The notes under the pieces are model-generated. The model had not been told where the DNA came from. It was given only the letters and a program-made list of their open reading frames with translations, and searched no databases. From assembly GCA_965194375.1 (NCBI GenBank), contig CBDAEL010000001.1: a DNA stretch of 64,000 bases. One strand, written 5' to 3'. The first letter of the stretch is position 1. Every line of letters starts with the position of its first letter. The stretch comes from Tabrizicola_A aquatica (GTDB lineage: Bacteria > Pseudomonadota > Alphaproteobacteria > Rhodobacterales > Rhodobacteraceae). This document shows positions 34,443 through 47,290 of this stretch, one piece after another. The translations under genes and the position numbers were made by a program.

Positions 34443-34818
34443 GGGACAGCTCCTGCAAGGCGGTCATGGCATCATGGCGGCGGGTCCATGGCACGAAGAT
34501 GTGGTCGTGGTGAAAGCCCGCCACCACATTGGCGCTGATCCCGCGATCGGCCAGCGCTTGGGCAAAGGCAGCGGTCAGACCGACGGCGGCAAGGTCAGAA
34601 TGAACGGTCAGGCTGATGCGCGCCCATTCGGCCCCGGCATTCACCCCGGCGGCTTGCAAGGCGGCGTGGGGGGCGATGACGGTCGGGCCTTCATCCTCGG
34701 CCACGGTGGCAAAGGTGCCGGGGACGGGGGTTTCGGTGACGGCATAACCATAGGGGGCGGGATGCAGGACCGGCTCCATGGTGGACAGCAACTGCTGCAG
34801 GTCGGTGATGGCGGGCAT
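34435..34818 (-). CDS. ACT-domain protein
   Basis: A 127-residue protein of the small two-ACT-domain (YkoW/DUF3388-like, ACT_7) family that probably binds an amino acid. Features: FATVAEDEGPTVIAPHAAL in the middle, WARISLTVHSDLAAVGLTAAFAQALADRGISANVVAGFHHDHIFVP in the C-terminal half, which is the core ACT pattern. Start ATG 34818 behind GAGG. It lies between the divergent argP-like gene and lysE and overlaps lysE, so it may sense the exporter's substrate or modulate its export. Confidence 0.85.
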   Translation of the reverse strand: MPAITDLQQLLSTMEPVLHPAPYGYAVTETPVPGTFATVAEDEGPTVIAPHAALQAAGVNAGAEWARISLTVHSDLAAVGLTAAFAQALADRGISANVVAGFHHDHIFVPWTRRHDAMTALQELSHV

Positions 34819-34858
34819 GGGATCCTCGGGTTTTGGCTTGGCTAGCAGGGGGCAGAGG

Positions 34859-34873
34859 TTTAATGAAATTAAA
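34859..34873. promoter_or_regulatory. Candidate ArgP operator
   Basis: TTTAAT-GAA-ATTAAA is a perfect inverted repeat in the 82-bp gap between the divergent ACT-lysE and argP-like genes. It is the only AT-rich palindrome in the gap and is placed where a LysR-type regulator would bind both promoters. Confidence 0.5.
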
Positions 34874-34900
34874 ACTCCTGACATTGGATTAGCTGCGCTT

Positions 34901-35794
34901 ATGTTTGACCCCGATCAGCTTGCTGCCCTTGCCGCCGTACATCGCCGGGGGTCGTTTGATTTGGCGGCGGCAGAGTTGCATGTGACCCCATCGGCGATCT
35001 CGCAGCGGATCAAGGGGTTGGAGGATCAGGCGGGCACGTTGTTGATCTTGCGCGCTAGCCCCTGCCGGGCCACGCCCGCCGGGTTGCGGATGATCCGGCA
35101 CCATGATGAGGTGGTGCTTTTGGAGCGCACTTTGGCCGCTGATCTGCCGCGCCTGTCGCCGCGCCCGGCGACGCTGCGCATCGCGGTCAATGCCGACAGT
35201 CTGGCCACTTGGGTCATTCCCGCGCTGGCCGAGGTGGAGGGGTTTCTGTTCGATCTGGTGATCGATGATCAGGATGTGAGCCAAGATTGGTTGAAACGGG
35301 GTGAGGTGCAGGGCGCCATCACCTCACATGCCCGTGCGCCGCAGGGCTGCGACAGTGTGGGCCTTGGCTGGCTGCGCTATCGCGCGACCGCTTCGCCCGC
35401 CTATCTGGCGCGGTGGATGCCCGAGGGGGCGACGGCGGAAGCCTTGATGCAGGCCCCGGCGCTGACCTTTTCGGACAAGGACCGACTGCAAGAGCAATGG
35501 GTGGACCGCCAGATCGGCGGACGGGCCAAGCGGGCGGCCTTTCCGTCGCATCGGCTGGCGTCCAGTCAGGGCTTTGTGGATGCCTGTCTTGCGGGTTTGG
35601 GCTGGGGTCTGAACCCCGAGGCGCTGGTGGCCGGGCATATCGCGGCGGGGCGGCTGGTTGATCTGTCGCCTGAGGCCCCGTTGGATGTGCCGTTACATTG
35701 GCAGTTTGCCCGGCTGACCGCGCCGGCCACCGCGCCGCTGACGCGGGCCTTGCGTGCGGCGGCGGGGCGGGTTCTGGTGCCTTTTGCGGGCTAG
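34901..35794 (+). CDS. argP: ArgP/LysG-type LysR-family regulator
   Basis: A 297-residue LysR-type transcription factor. ArgP/LysG activates the arginine or lysine exporter gene and responds to these amino acids. The HTH is LAAVHRRGSFDLAAAELHVTPSAISQRIKGLEDQ; the effector domain contains LRIAVNADSLATWVIPAL, a segment characteristic of ArgP. The start is ATG 34901, giving MFDPDQLAALAAV; the frame extends upstream into the divergent gene without conservation. The gene is divergent from ACT-lysE. Confidence 0.9.
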   Translation: MFDPDQLAALAAVHRRGSFDLAAAELHVTPSAISQRIKGLEDQAGTLLILRASPCRATPAGLRMIRHHDEVVLLERTLAADLPRLSPRPATLRIAVNADSLATWVIPALAEVEGFLFDLVIDDQDVSQDWLKRGEVQGAITSHARAPQGCDSVGLGWLRYRATASPAYLARWMPEGATAEALMQAPALTFSDKDRLQEQWVDRQIGGRAKRAAFPSHRLASSQGFVDACLAGLGWGLNPEALVAGHIAAGRLVDLSPEAPLDVPLHWQFARLTAPATAPLTRALRAAAGRVLVPFAG

Positions 35795-35806
35795 GCGGGC
35801 CTAGTC

Positions 35807-36595
35807 TTAGCCCCAGTTCGGTTTGCGCTTTTCCAAGAAGGCGCAGATGCCCTCATCAGTGTCGGCGTCCAGCATGTTTTCGACCATGACGCGCCCGGCA
35901 AAGGCATAGGCCTCGGCGGTTGTCAGGCCAAGCTGGGTGTAGAAGGCGGATTTGCCCAAACGGGTGGCGATCGAAAGCTTGGCCGCGACGGTTTCGGCCA
36001 GCTTGCGGGTTTCAGACTCAAGCTCTTCGGGGGCGGTGACGCGGTTGACCAGACCGATTTCGCGCGCACGCTCGGCCGAGACGAATTCGCCAGTGGAGAG
36101 CATTTCGAAAGCAACGGCAGGGGGCACTTTGCGGGTCAATGCCACCATGGGGGTGGAGCAGAAGAGCCCAATGTTCACACCGTTGGCGCCAAAGCGAGTG
36201 CCTTCGCTGGCCACCACCATGTCGCAGGTGGCGGCCAGTTGGCAGCCCGCAGCGGTGGCGATGGTGTGCACTTGCGCGATGGTGACTTGGGGCAGGGCCT
36301 GCAACGAAAGCATCATCGCCGAGCAGGTGGAAAACAGCCGCTGGTAACAGGCCGCGCCCTTGTCGGCGTCGCTGCGGTGGGATTGCATTTCCTTTAGGTC
36401 ATGCCCGGCGCAAAACGCCTTGCCTGCGCCTTTCAGCACCACAACCCGGATCGACCGATCAACCGCCAGCCGGGCGATTTCGGCCGAGAGCGCGGCCAGC
36501 ATCGCATCAGACAGCGCATTGTAATTGGCCGGGCTGTTCAGTGTCAGCGTGGCGATATGGCCTGCGTCTTCGCGCAGTAAGAGCGTGTCGGTCAT
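35807..36595 (-). CDS. Enoyl-CoA hydratase/isomerase-family protein
   Basis: A 262-residue crotonase-fold enzyme, probably hydrating 2-enoyl-CoA in fatty-acid or amino-acid degradation. Oxyanion-hole segments are VLKGAGKAFCAGHDLKEM and AAGCQLAATCDMVVASEGTRFGANGVNIGL. The usual catalytic glutamate pair of enoyl-CoA hydratase is not obvious (ANGVNIGLFCST in its place), so this may be an ECHDC3-like member with a different activity. Start ATG 36595 behind GGGGGAA. It converges on the argP-like gene, 12 bp apart, and is divergent from the thioesterase gene. Confidence 0.88.
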   Translation of the reverse strand: MTDTLLLREDAGHIATLTLNSPANYNALSDAMLAALSAEIARLAVDRSIRVVVLKGAGKAFCAGHDLKEMQSHRSDADKGAACYQRLFSTCSAMMLSLQALPQVTIAQVHTIATAAGCQLAATCDMVVASEGTRFGANGVNIGLFCSTPMVALTRKVPPAVAFEMLSTGEFVSAERAREIGLVNRVTAPEELESETRKLAETVAAKLSIATRLGKSAFYTQLGLTTAEAYAFAGRVMVENMLDADTDEGICAFLEKRKPNWG

Positions 36596-36649
36596 TGCGT
36601 TCCCCCGGTTTCGTCGCCAGCTTAGGCGGGGATGATGTCGGGGGAAAGT

Positions 36650-37075
36650 ATGGAATTGCAAATGGATGCCGCCGCGTTGCAGGGGTTTCTGGCCCGAGAT
36701 TTCGGGCAAGTGGCGGCGGATTTTGTGGTGGAGCGGGCCGATGCGGCTGGCGTTTGCCTGCGGCTGAGGGTGGCCGAGAGGCATCTGCGCCCCGGTGGCA
36801 CGGTGTCTGGTCCTGCGATGTTCGGGCTTGCCGATGTGGCGATGTATCTGGCGATCCTGTCGCGGATCGGGCCGGTCGCCTTGGCTGTGACGACCAATTG
36901 CAGCATAGATTTCATGCGCAAGCCTGCTGCCGGGCGCGATGTGCGCGCCGAAGCCCGGGTCTTGAAGCTGGGCAAGACACTGGCCGTGGGCGATGTGCTG
37001 TTGTTCAGTGACGGACAGGCCGAGCCTGTGGCTCGGGCGGGTCTGACCTATGCCATTCCGCCCGAGAAGGGCTAA
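36650..37075 (+). CDS. PaaI-family hotdog thioesterase
   Basis: A 141-residue single-hotdog acyl-CoA thioesterase of the PaaI type. Core motif: LRLRVAERHLRPGGTVSGPAMFGLADVAMYLAIL, where the HxRPGGxxxGP...D pattern forms the active site, followed by VTTNCSIDFMRKPAAG. The start at 36650 follows GGGGAAA; a start six codons upstream has no binding site. It is divergent from the enoyl-CoA hydratase gene, consistent with a role in acyl-CoA turnover. It converges on the bactofilin gene, 5 bp apart. Confidence 0.88.
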   Translation: MELQMDAAALQGFLARDFGQVAADFVVERADAAGVCLRLRVAERHLRPGGTVSGPAMFGLADVAMYLAILSRIGPVALAVTTNCSIDFMRKPAAGRDVRAEARVLKLGKTLAVGDVLLFSDGQAEPVARAGLTYAIPPEKG

Positions 37076-37080
37076 GACGA

Positions 37081-37455
37081 TCAGTCCTTGTTGCGGTAAA
37101 AGCGGCCTTCGATCTGGGCACCGCTTTCGATGACAAGGCGGGAATAGCCGATATCAGCCTTCACCTCGGCCGAGGCGCGCAGGGTAAAGCCTTGGCTGGC
37201 AACGCGGCCATCATGTCGGCCTTTGATTTCGACCTCTTCTGCCGAAATGTCGCCGGTCATGCGGCCATCATTGCCGATCAACAGGGTGTGGGCAGAGACG
37301 GTGCCATCCACTTCGCCCAGAAGTTCAACGCTGCCGGTGGACCGGACGTCGCCGGTGATCTTGAGATCAGCGGCGAGGATCGAGCGGCTGTTGCTGGGCG
37401 CGCCGGTGGCGGGCCGGGGCGGGGCAGAGGTGGGATCTGTGGTCTTGGAAAACAT
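37081..37455 (-). CDS. Bactofilin (polymer-forming cytoskeletal protein)
   Basis: A 124-residue bactofilin, which self-assembles into membrane-attached filaments without nucleotide and helps position cell-wall or stalk enzymes. The DUF583 beta-helix covers about 25-120: SILAADLKITGDVRSTGSVELLGEVDGTVSAHTLLIGNDGRMTGDISAEEVEIKGRHDG. The N-terminus is proline-rich and disordered. Start ATG 37455 with AAGGAG. In many bacteria the gene neighbours an M23 peptidase; no such gene is here. It is divergent from the speB-like gene. Confidence 0.92.
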   Translation of the reverse strand: MFSKTTDPTSAPPRPATGAPSNSRSILAADLKITGDVRSTGSVELLGEVDGTVSAHTLLIGNDGRMTGDISAEEVEIKGRHDGRVASQGFTLRASAEVKADIGYSRLVIESGAQIEGRFYRNKD

Positions 37456-37635
37456 CGGCGGCTCCTTGGCGTCGCAGGCAAGCATAAGGACCGATGGCGG
37501 TGCAAGGGTCAAGTCTGGCCGTCGCGCGGGGCGCGAAATGGGCTGGAAGCGACGTGGGAAGGGCGCAGAAAGCCTGACAAGTGGCCGATGATCGGATCAA
37601 ATGCGCCGAGGAATCGGGCGAAGGGAAGACCGGGG

Positions 37636-38601
37636 ATGACTACAGATGCGTTTTTCAAACCGGTATCGGGTTTTGACCTGCCGCGATTCGCAGGGGTGCC
37701 TACCTTTATGCGCCTGCCGCACGTGCCGTTCGACCATCCGCGTTTTGGCGAGGTGCAAATTGGGTTGATTGGCGCGCCTTGGGATGGCGGCACGACGAAC
37801 CGTCCCGGCCCGCGCCACGGTCCGCGCCAATTGCGCGATCTGTCCACCATGATCCGGGCGCAGAACGGGGCGACCTGGGTCGCGCCCTTTGATCTGGCGC
37901 GCTGCGCCGATCTGGGGGATGTGGCACCGAACCCCGGCGATCTGATGGACAGTATGGCGCGGATGGAGGCGTTCTATACGCGCGTGGTCGAGGCTGGCAT
38001 TCTTCCCCTGACCGGGGGCGGGGACCATTTGTGTTCTCTGCCCATCCTGCGGGCGGTGGCCAAGAAGCGCCCGGTGGGCATGATCCAGTTCGACAGCCAT
38101 ACCGATCTGAACGACATCTATTTCGGCACCAGCCGCTATAACCACGGCACGCCGTTCCGTCGGGCGGTGGAGGAGGGGTTGATCGACCCCAAGCGCTATG
38201 TGCTCATCGGTATTCGCGGCACGGCTTATGGCCGCGAGGATTGGGACTTTGCGGCGGCCAATGGTATTCGCATCATCCCGATCGCCGACTTCCACGCGCG
38301 CGGGGCTGACGATGTGATGGCCGAGGCGCGCGAGATCGTGGGCACCGGGCCGGTTTACGTGACCTATGACATCGATTTCGTCGACCCGACCTTTGCGCCG
38401 GGCACGGGCACGCCCGAAGTGGGCGGGCCGAACAGTTGGCAGGCCTTGCAGGTGGCGCGGGGCCTCAGGGGGTTAAACGTGGTGGGGGCGGATCTGGTTG
38501 AGGTCTCGCCGCCCTTCGACCCCAGCGGCGGCACGGCCTGGCTGGGGATTTCGCTGATGTTCGAGATGCTGTGTGTGATGGCCGAGCGGATCGGTGACTG
38601 A
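37636..38601 (+). CDS. speB: SpeB-type ureohydrolase (agmatinase or guanidino-acid hydrolase)
   Basis: A 321-residue Mn2+ ureohydrolase that releases urea from agmatine or a related guanidino compound. The binuclear metal ligands are visible in GGDHLCSLP, DSHTDLND and DIDFVDPTFAPGTGTPE, and NRPGPRHGPRQLRDLST is the family's substrate loop. The metal motif has DSHTDLND in place of the more usual DAHxD, as seen in guanidinobutyrase/guanidinopropionase-like members, so the exact substrate is uncertain. Start ATG 37636 with GGGG upstream. The amidohydrolase gene follows in the same orientation. Confidence 0.9.
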   Translation: MTTDAFFKPVSGFDLPRFAGVPTFMRLPHVPFDHPRFGEVQIGLIGAPWDGGTTNRPGPRHGPRQLRDLSTMIRAQNGATWVAPFDLARCADLGDVAPNPGDLMDSMARMEAFYTRVVEAGILPLTGGGDHLCSLPILRAVAKKRPVGMIQFDSHTDLNDIYFGTSRYNHGTPFRRAVEEGLIDPKRYVLIGIRGTAYGREDWDFAAANGIRIIPIADFHARGADDVMAEAREIVGTGPVYVTYDIDFVDPTFAPGTGTPEVGGPNSWQALQVARGLRGLNVVGADLVEVSPPFDPSGGTAWLGISLMFEMLCVMAERIGD

Positions 38602-38673
38602 GAGGTTGGAGTGGGGGCCAGCCCGTCGCCAGTGGTTCTTGAACCAATGGCGCGCCAATGGTGCCCCCCCCCG

Positions 38674-38695
38674 GAGTATTTTTGCCAAGATGAAA
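38674..38695 (+). promoter_or_regulatory. 22-bp recurrent intergenic element, copy 2
   Basis: Reads GAGTATTTTTG followed by CCAAGATGAAA and ends 10 bp before the amidohydrolase start codon. It matches the element at 11196-11217 at 20 of 22 positions. It may include part of the ribosome binding region of this gene. Confidence 0.6.
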
Positions 38696-38705
38696 GGGCG
38701 GGCCG

Positions 38706-40370
38706 ATGGCTGCTGAGATGATCGTTGTGAATGCCAAGGTTCTGACGATGGACCTGAACAAACCTCGGGCCGAGGCTGTGGCTTTGGGCGGGGGCAAAGT
38801 GCTGGCCGTGGGGAGCCGGGCCGAGGTTGAGGCCTTGGCGGGTCCGGGGTGCCGGGTGATTGACGCAAGTGGGCGCACGGTGATGCCGGGCTTTGTCGAA
38901 AGCCATCTGCATCTGGTGCTGGGCGGCGCTGAGCTGGTTCAGCTGCAACTGGGTGGGTTGTATGGCTTTGACGCGCTGAAGGCGGCGTTCTTGGGCTATG
39001 CGGCCGAAAACGCGCAGCGCGCGCTGTTGATGGCCCAAGGCGCGGCCTATGAGATTTTGGACCATCCGGTGACGCGCCATGATCTGGACCGCATCATCGC
39101 CGACCGTCCGATCGCCATGATGTCGCCCGACCATCACACGGTCTGGGCCAATACGGCGGCCTTGACGGCGGCGGGTCTGTTGCACGGGGCCGAAATGCCG
39201 CCCGGTCATTTTGTGGTGATGGGCGACGACGGCACCGCCACCGGCGAGTTGCGCGAGTTTGAGGCTTTTGGGCCGGTCTTGGCGCTGGGTGGTGAGGCAC
39301 ATCTGCAGCTGGGCATCGCCACGGGCGGCGAGCCCACCCCGTGGCCGGATGCTGCGATGCGGGCGGCTGACAAGGATAAGGTGGCCGCAGGTTTGGCGCA
39401 TTGTGCGTCGCATGGTATCACAAGCATGGTGAACATGGACGGAAACCGGTACACCTGCGTGCTGCTGAAAGAGATGGCAGACGAGGGGCGTCTGACCGCG
39501 CGGGTCGTGGTGCCCTTCCATATGAAGCCTCATATGGACTTGGCCGAACTGGACCGCGCCAGCGCCATGGCATCGGAGTTCACCGGCGATTGGGTGCGTT
39601 CGGGCTTTGTGAAGATGTTCATGGACGGCGTGGTCGACAGCCGCACCGCCTATATGCTGAACGCCTATCCCGGCACCATGGAGCGCGCTGAGCCTCTGTT
39701 CGAGTTGGAGCGGTTCAAGGATCTGTGCACCGAGATTGATCGGCGTGGATTGCAGATTGCGGTGCATTCCATTGGCGATGCGGCGGTGCGCCAGACGATC
39801 GACGGCTATGAAGCGGCGCAACAGCGCAATGGCAAACGCGACAGCCGGCATCGGATTGAGCATATCGAACTGATCGACCGGGCCGATGTGCCGCGTCTGG
39901 GCGCGCTGGGTATCACGGCCAGCGTACAGCCTCCGCACCCGCCCGGTGCGATGGATTTTCCAATGTCGTCGATGGAGACGGTGTTCCACAAGGCGCGCTG
40001 GCGCGACGCCTATCTGTGGAAGACGCTGCGCGACCATGGGGCGCCCTTGGCCTTTGCCAGCGACTGGCCGGTGACTGATGTCTCGGTGATGCGGGGCATT
40101 CAGGCGGCAATGACCCGCAAGCCTTATGAAGGAGCTGGTGACGAGCGTGTCAGCCTGATGGACACGCTCTATGCCTATACGGCGGGTGGCGCCTGGGCGG
40201 GGCATCTGGACGGGCTGACCGGACGTCTGACACCGGGGTTGGCCGCGGATCTGGTGATGATCGACGGCGACATCGAGACGATCCCGGCAGAGCAGATTGG
40301 CCAGACCGGGATTGCCCTGACCGTGTCGGGCGGTCGGATCACCCACCAAGGGCCGGGATTCGCGGACTGA
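38706..40370 (+). CDS. YtcJ-type amidohydrolase
   Basis: A 554-residue metal-dependent hydrolase of the amidohydrolase_3 (YtcJ/N-substituted formamide deformylase) family. The first metal ligands are in PGFVESHLHLVLGG (HxH), a carboxylated-lysine/histidine region is near VHSIGDAAVRQTIDGY and HRIEHIEL, and the final aspartate is in FASDWPVTDVSVM. Length is normal and there is no signal peptide, so it acts in the cytosol. The substrate is unknown. The start is ATG 38706. It is the last protein gene before the rrn operon. Confidence 0.9.
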   Translation: MAAEMIVVNAKVLTMDLNKPRAEAVALGGGKVLAVGSRAEVEALAGPGCRVIDASGRTVMPGFVESHLHLVLGGAELVQLQLGGLYGFDALKAAFLGYAAENAQRALLMAQGAAYEILDHPVTRHDLDRIIADRPIAMMSPDHHTVWANTAALTAAGLLHGAEMPPGHFVVMGDDGTATGELREFEAFGPVLALGGEAHLQLGIATGGEPTPWPDAAMRAADKDKVAAGLAHCASHGITSMVNMDGNRYTCVLLKEMADEGRLTARVVVPFHMKPHMDLAELDRASAMASEFTGDWVRSGFVKMFMDGVVDSRTAYMLNAYPGTMERAEPLFELERFKDLCTEIDRRGLQIAVHSIGDAAVRQTIDGYEAAQQRNGKRDSRHRIEHIELIDRADVPRLGALGITASVQPPHPPGAMDFPMSSMETVFHKARWRDAYLWKTLRDHGAPLAFASDWPVTDVSVMRGIQAAMTRKPYEGAGDERVSLMDTLYAYTAGGAWAGHLDGLTGRLTPGLAADLVMIDGDIETIPAEQIGQTGIALTVSGGRITHQGPGFAD

Positions 40371-40532
40371 ACCGGGGAATCGGGCGCAAAAAGGTGGTGG
40401 TCATGCCACTTTGGCGCGCCCGACACGGGCCAAGTCAGGTCGGTCCACCGCTTGGCAGTGGGTCGCGACTGCGGAAAACGCCTTTAAACATGGGGTGTGA
40501 CAGAAAAATGAAGCTTGGTGCGTTTTTTCCTC
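40371..40532. other. Intergenic stretch upstream of the rrn promoter
   Basis: Non-coding sequence between the amidohydrolase stop and the rrn promoter. It contains only antisense-type open frames without ribosome binding sites. A short GTGG/CCAC hairpin near 40404 is the only structure seen. Confidence 0.6.
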
Positions 40533-40561
40533 TTGCGGTGTGACGCGACCATCCGTAAATA
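40533..40561 (+). promoter_or_regulatory. rrn promoter
   Basis: TTGCGG (40533-40538) and TAAATA (40556-40561) with a 17-bp spacer, followed by a GC-rich discriminator, about 390 bp upstream of the 16S gene. No other -35/-10 pair of similar quality is seen in the leader. Confidence 0.65.
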
Positions 40562-40950
40562 CCGCCTCACCGAAGACGACGCGACGCAGTGATGCAGACG
40601 CCGACGACGGAACGCCAAAGCGAAAGCTGCGGTAACAGTACTCTGGATACAAGGCTGCAGGACGCGCCAAGGAATTGGCGGTTCGGTTGTTTTGTGTCTT
40701 CGCTCTTTGAAAACATGATATCTGAAGGGATATGTGGGCGGTTTGGGCGCATCGGCGTCTAACACGTAGCATATCTGCCCAGCAGGGAATTGCCGCGAGG
40801 CAGCTACCGATGACCTGGGAAGCTTCACGGTTTGTGGGTTCTTGTTTCTTTGGAAACACGAGCACATGAATTGTTAAGACCTATCTTCGTTCCGAGGATA
40901 GGCAGATGTGCGAAGGTTCGACGTCAAGGATAAGTTCTTCGGAACTTTTC
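40562..40950 (+). other. rrn leader with boxA
   Basis: Transcribed leader of the rrn operon. GCTCTTTGAAAACA at about 40702-40715 resembles the boxA antitermination signal. The remaining leader has stem-forming stretches used for RNase III processing of the 16S precursor. No protein gene is present; long open frames on the minus strand lack start signals and similarity. Confidence 0.65.
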
Positions 40951-42422
<1,472 letters not shown>

Positions 42423-42562
42423 GTGCCCACCAGGTTGATGTTCGCATCGGCCTACAGGGCACACTTAGCAGAGACCAGTCATGGTCTCAAAACGCGGCCA
42501 GGCCGTCCTCATATCCCTTCACAAGAACGCCAGACCTGACGGCCCATGTCGTGGGTCTGTCT

Positions 42563-42639
<77 letters not shown>

Positions 42640-42660
42640 TCCTTCATTGGGGATGATATG

Positions 42661-42736
42661 GGGGCCTTAGCTCAGCTGGGAGAGCGCCTGATTTGCATTC
42701 AGGAGGTCATCGGTTCGATCCCGATAGGCTCCACCA
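42661..42736 (+). tRNA. tRNA-Ala (TGC)
   Basis: A 76-nt tRNA, second spacer tRNA, with encoded CCA. Acceptor GGGGCCT/AGGCTCC, anticodon TGC in GATTTGCATTC, T-arm GGTTCGATCC. Confidence 0.97.
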
Positions 42737-43078
42737 TCCCCCCCAAGAAGATCACGCCATCAAGAACATCTGCGCCAAGTTTGGCGGGTGTGTTTGATCG
42801 TCTGATCTTCAGACGTTGCTGTTTGCTTCACTGAAGCAGCAGCTTTGACATCGTTTATAGAGAGAAACATCAGTATCGTCTGGTGCGCCCGAGTATGGGA
42901 TGCATCGGATCCTGACAGTGCTGCATGCGCTGTTTGGATTGAGTAGGACGATATTGTTCCAAGTCTAGTACACTAACCGGAGCAGTTCTTAGGAGCTGCT
43001 CGGTGGGAAAGTACATGCTTTTGATACGGTGACCTTCCAAGGGTCACCAACCGGAAAGGGTCTAGCTCTTTCTGGATC

Positions 43079-45911
<2,833 letters not shown>

Positions 45912-46056
45912 GATCCAGTAACAGCCAGACAAAGGCCTTACGGACAATCAAAAGCAAACACATGGCTGCAAATCGAAACCCGATTGCAGCCTAGACTTGG
46001 AACAACACTGATGTTTGCCCCTTCCTTAATAGGAAGTCAGGCATGTCTCTTCTTCG

Positions 46057-46173
46057 GTTTGGTGGCTATAGCACGAGCAAAACACCCGATCCCTTCCCGA
46101 ACTCGGCAGTTAAGTGCCGTCGCGCCAATGGTACTGCGTCTTAAGACGTGGGAGAGTAGGTCACCGCCAAACC
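46057..46173 (+). rRNA. rrf: 5S ribosomal RNA
   Basis: A 117-nt gene with complementary ends (GTTTGGTGGCTATAG... / ...CACCGCCAAACC) and the conserved loop CCGATCCCTTCCCGAACTCGG. Ends are estimated from the terminal stem. Confidence 0.95.
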
Positions 46174-46246
46174 TAAAAAGAGACAACTCTCAATAAACGA
46201 TCTCAAGAAACAAAACCCTTCCAAACATATCCCCGGAAGGCTCGGA

Positions 46247-46323
<77 letters not shown>

Positions 46324-46353
46324 AAATTTTTATAAGCAAAAACAATCACATAT

Positions 46354-46380
46354 GCCTCCCACACGGGAGGCTTCGTTGTT
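46354..46380 (+). terminator. rrn operon terminator
   Basis: GCCTCCC / GGGAGGC arms (46354-46360 and 46365-46371) with a 4-nt loop, followed by TTCGTTGTT. It lies 31 bp after tRNA-fMet. Confidence 0.75.
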
Positions 46381-46949
46381 CATGGCCACAAGAAATTGCC
46401 GCGTCCATTGCCGCGTTGGGATGTTGCTTGACGATGGCCGAAAATGCAGTTCGCCATAAACAACGGCCATCAAGCAGCCGTGAGGGGGTTGCCCTGATCC
46501 CCGCCAGATGAGCGTTCGGCCGTTAATGCGTGTTTGTTGGTGCCTGGTTATCCAATTACGGGTCCCTTCGGGCCAAATGACATCGGCCCTTGGACCCCGC
46601 CCCCCCCCCGGGGGGGGGCTGAAACGGCCCCCGCCTTCCTGAAAGACAGCTACAGATGCTAGATCGACAAATTCAGAGGCGGGCAATTCGGTTCAGTTGG
46701 AAGAACCCGCCCCCGCGGTTCGCAACCCAGTCGCTCCGCCATTGCGCAGAATTGCGAATAACCACGCTAGAGCCCGCTCCATTCCGCAGGGTCCGACAAA
46801 GGTGAAAAGATACAGAGGGTTGAAAACTGCCTCTGTTCCGCTGGTAACCACGCCGATTGACGAACAACCTTCGCAGGTTTGCGAAAAGTCAGATGCCGGT
46901 ACTACAAGAATGAATACAAAACGCCGATCCCCCTAGCCCCTGTCAAAGC
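46381..46949. other. Gene-poor accessory stretch with a C10G9 tract
   Basis: No protein of recognisable family is visible on either strand. At 46600-46618 ten C residues are followed directly by nine G residues, a perfect homopolymer palindrome. The open frames here (46330-46686 minus and 46697-46936 plus) lack ribosome binding sites and similarity. The stretch looks like decayed mobile DNA next to the tRNA. Confidence 0.5.
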
Positions 46950-47159
46950 CTATGTTTTCAACGTTGTGGCCCCACGCTGCTTTGTGGCCACCCAGTGTGC
47001 ATTGCCGACATTTGACGCCACTATGACCACCCTCGGCCTGTGAGAAGCTATCTCGAAAGCGTCAATGTTTTCTGATCGGTAAACGACCCATCCACCGATC
47101 TTCATGAAGATGGGACCTGTCGTATCGCATCTCGATCTTTCAAGAGGGTGGGGCGACAT
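46950..47159 (-). pseudogene. Excisionase-like / HTH DNA-binding protein remnant
   Basis: A 69-residue frame containing LERSRCDTTGPIFMKIGGWVVYRSENIDAFE. This matches the C-terminal half of the small MerR-type helix-turn-helix (HTH_17/AlpA-like) proteins found in integrative elements (pattern TLERWRxxGxGPxFxKIGGRVxYxxEDIxAFE). The N-terminal helix-turn part is missing and an in-frame TAG lies upstream, so it is probably a remnant. Its place 630 bp from tRNA-fMet suggests a decayed integrative element. Confidence 0.55.
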
Positions 47160-47290
47160 CCGCCGGCGATACGCTCGATCTGACTAGTTGAAATGGTAAA
47201 TGCGCATGTTGTTTGCGCTTTTGTGGCCCTCGCTCAAATTCTGACTCAGATAGGGAAAGTTGGGCGACACAAATTCGAAGTGGGCCTAAG

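Noticed and set aside
40401..40865. 154- and 127-codon minus-strand frames upstream of 16S
   Set aside because: They cover the rrn promoter, boxA and leader, lack ribosome binding sites and have no family pattern.
46330..46936. 118-codon minus and 79-codon plus frames behind tRNA-fMet
   Set aside because: One runs through the rrn terminator and the C10G9 tract; neither has a ribosome binding site or recognisable motif.
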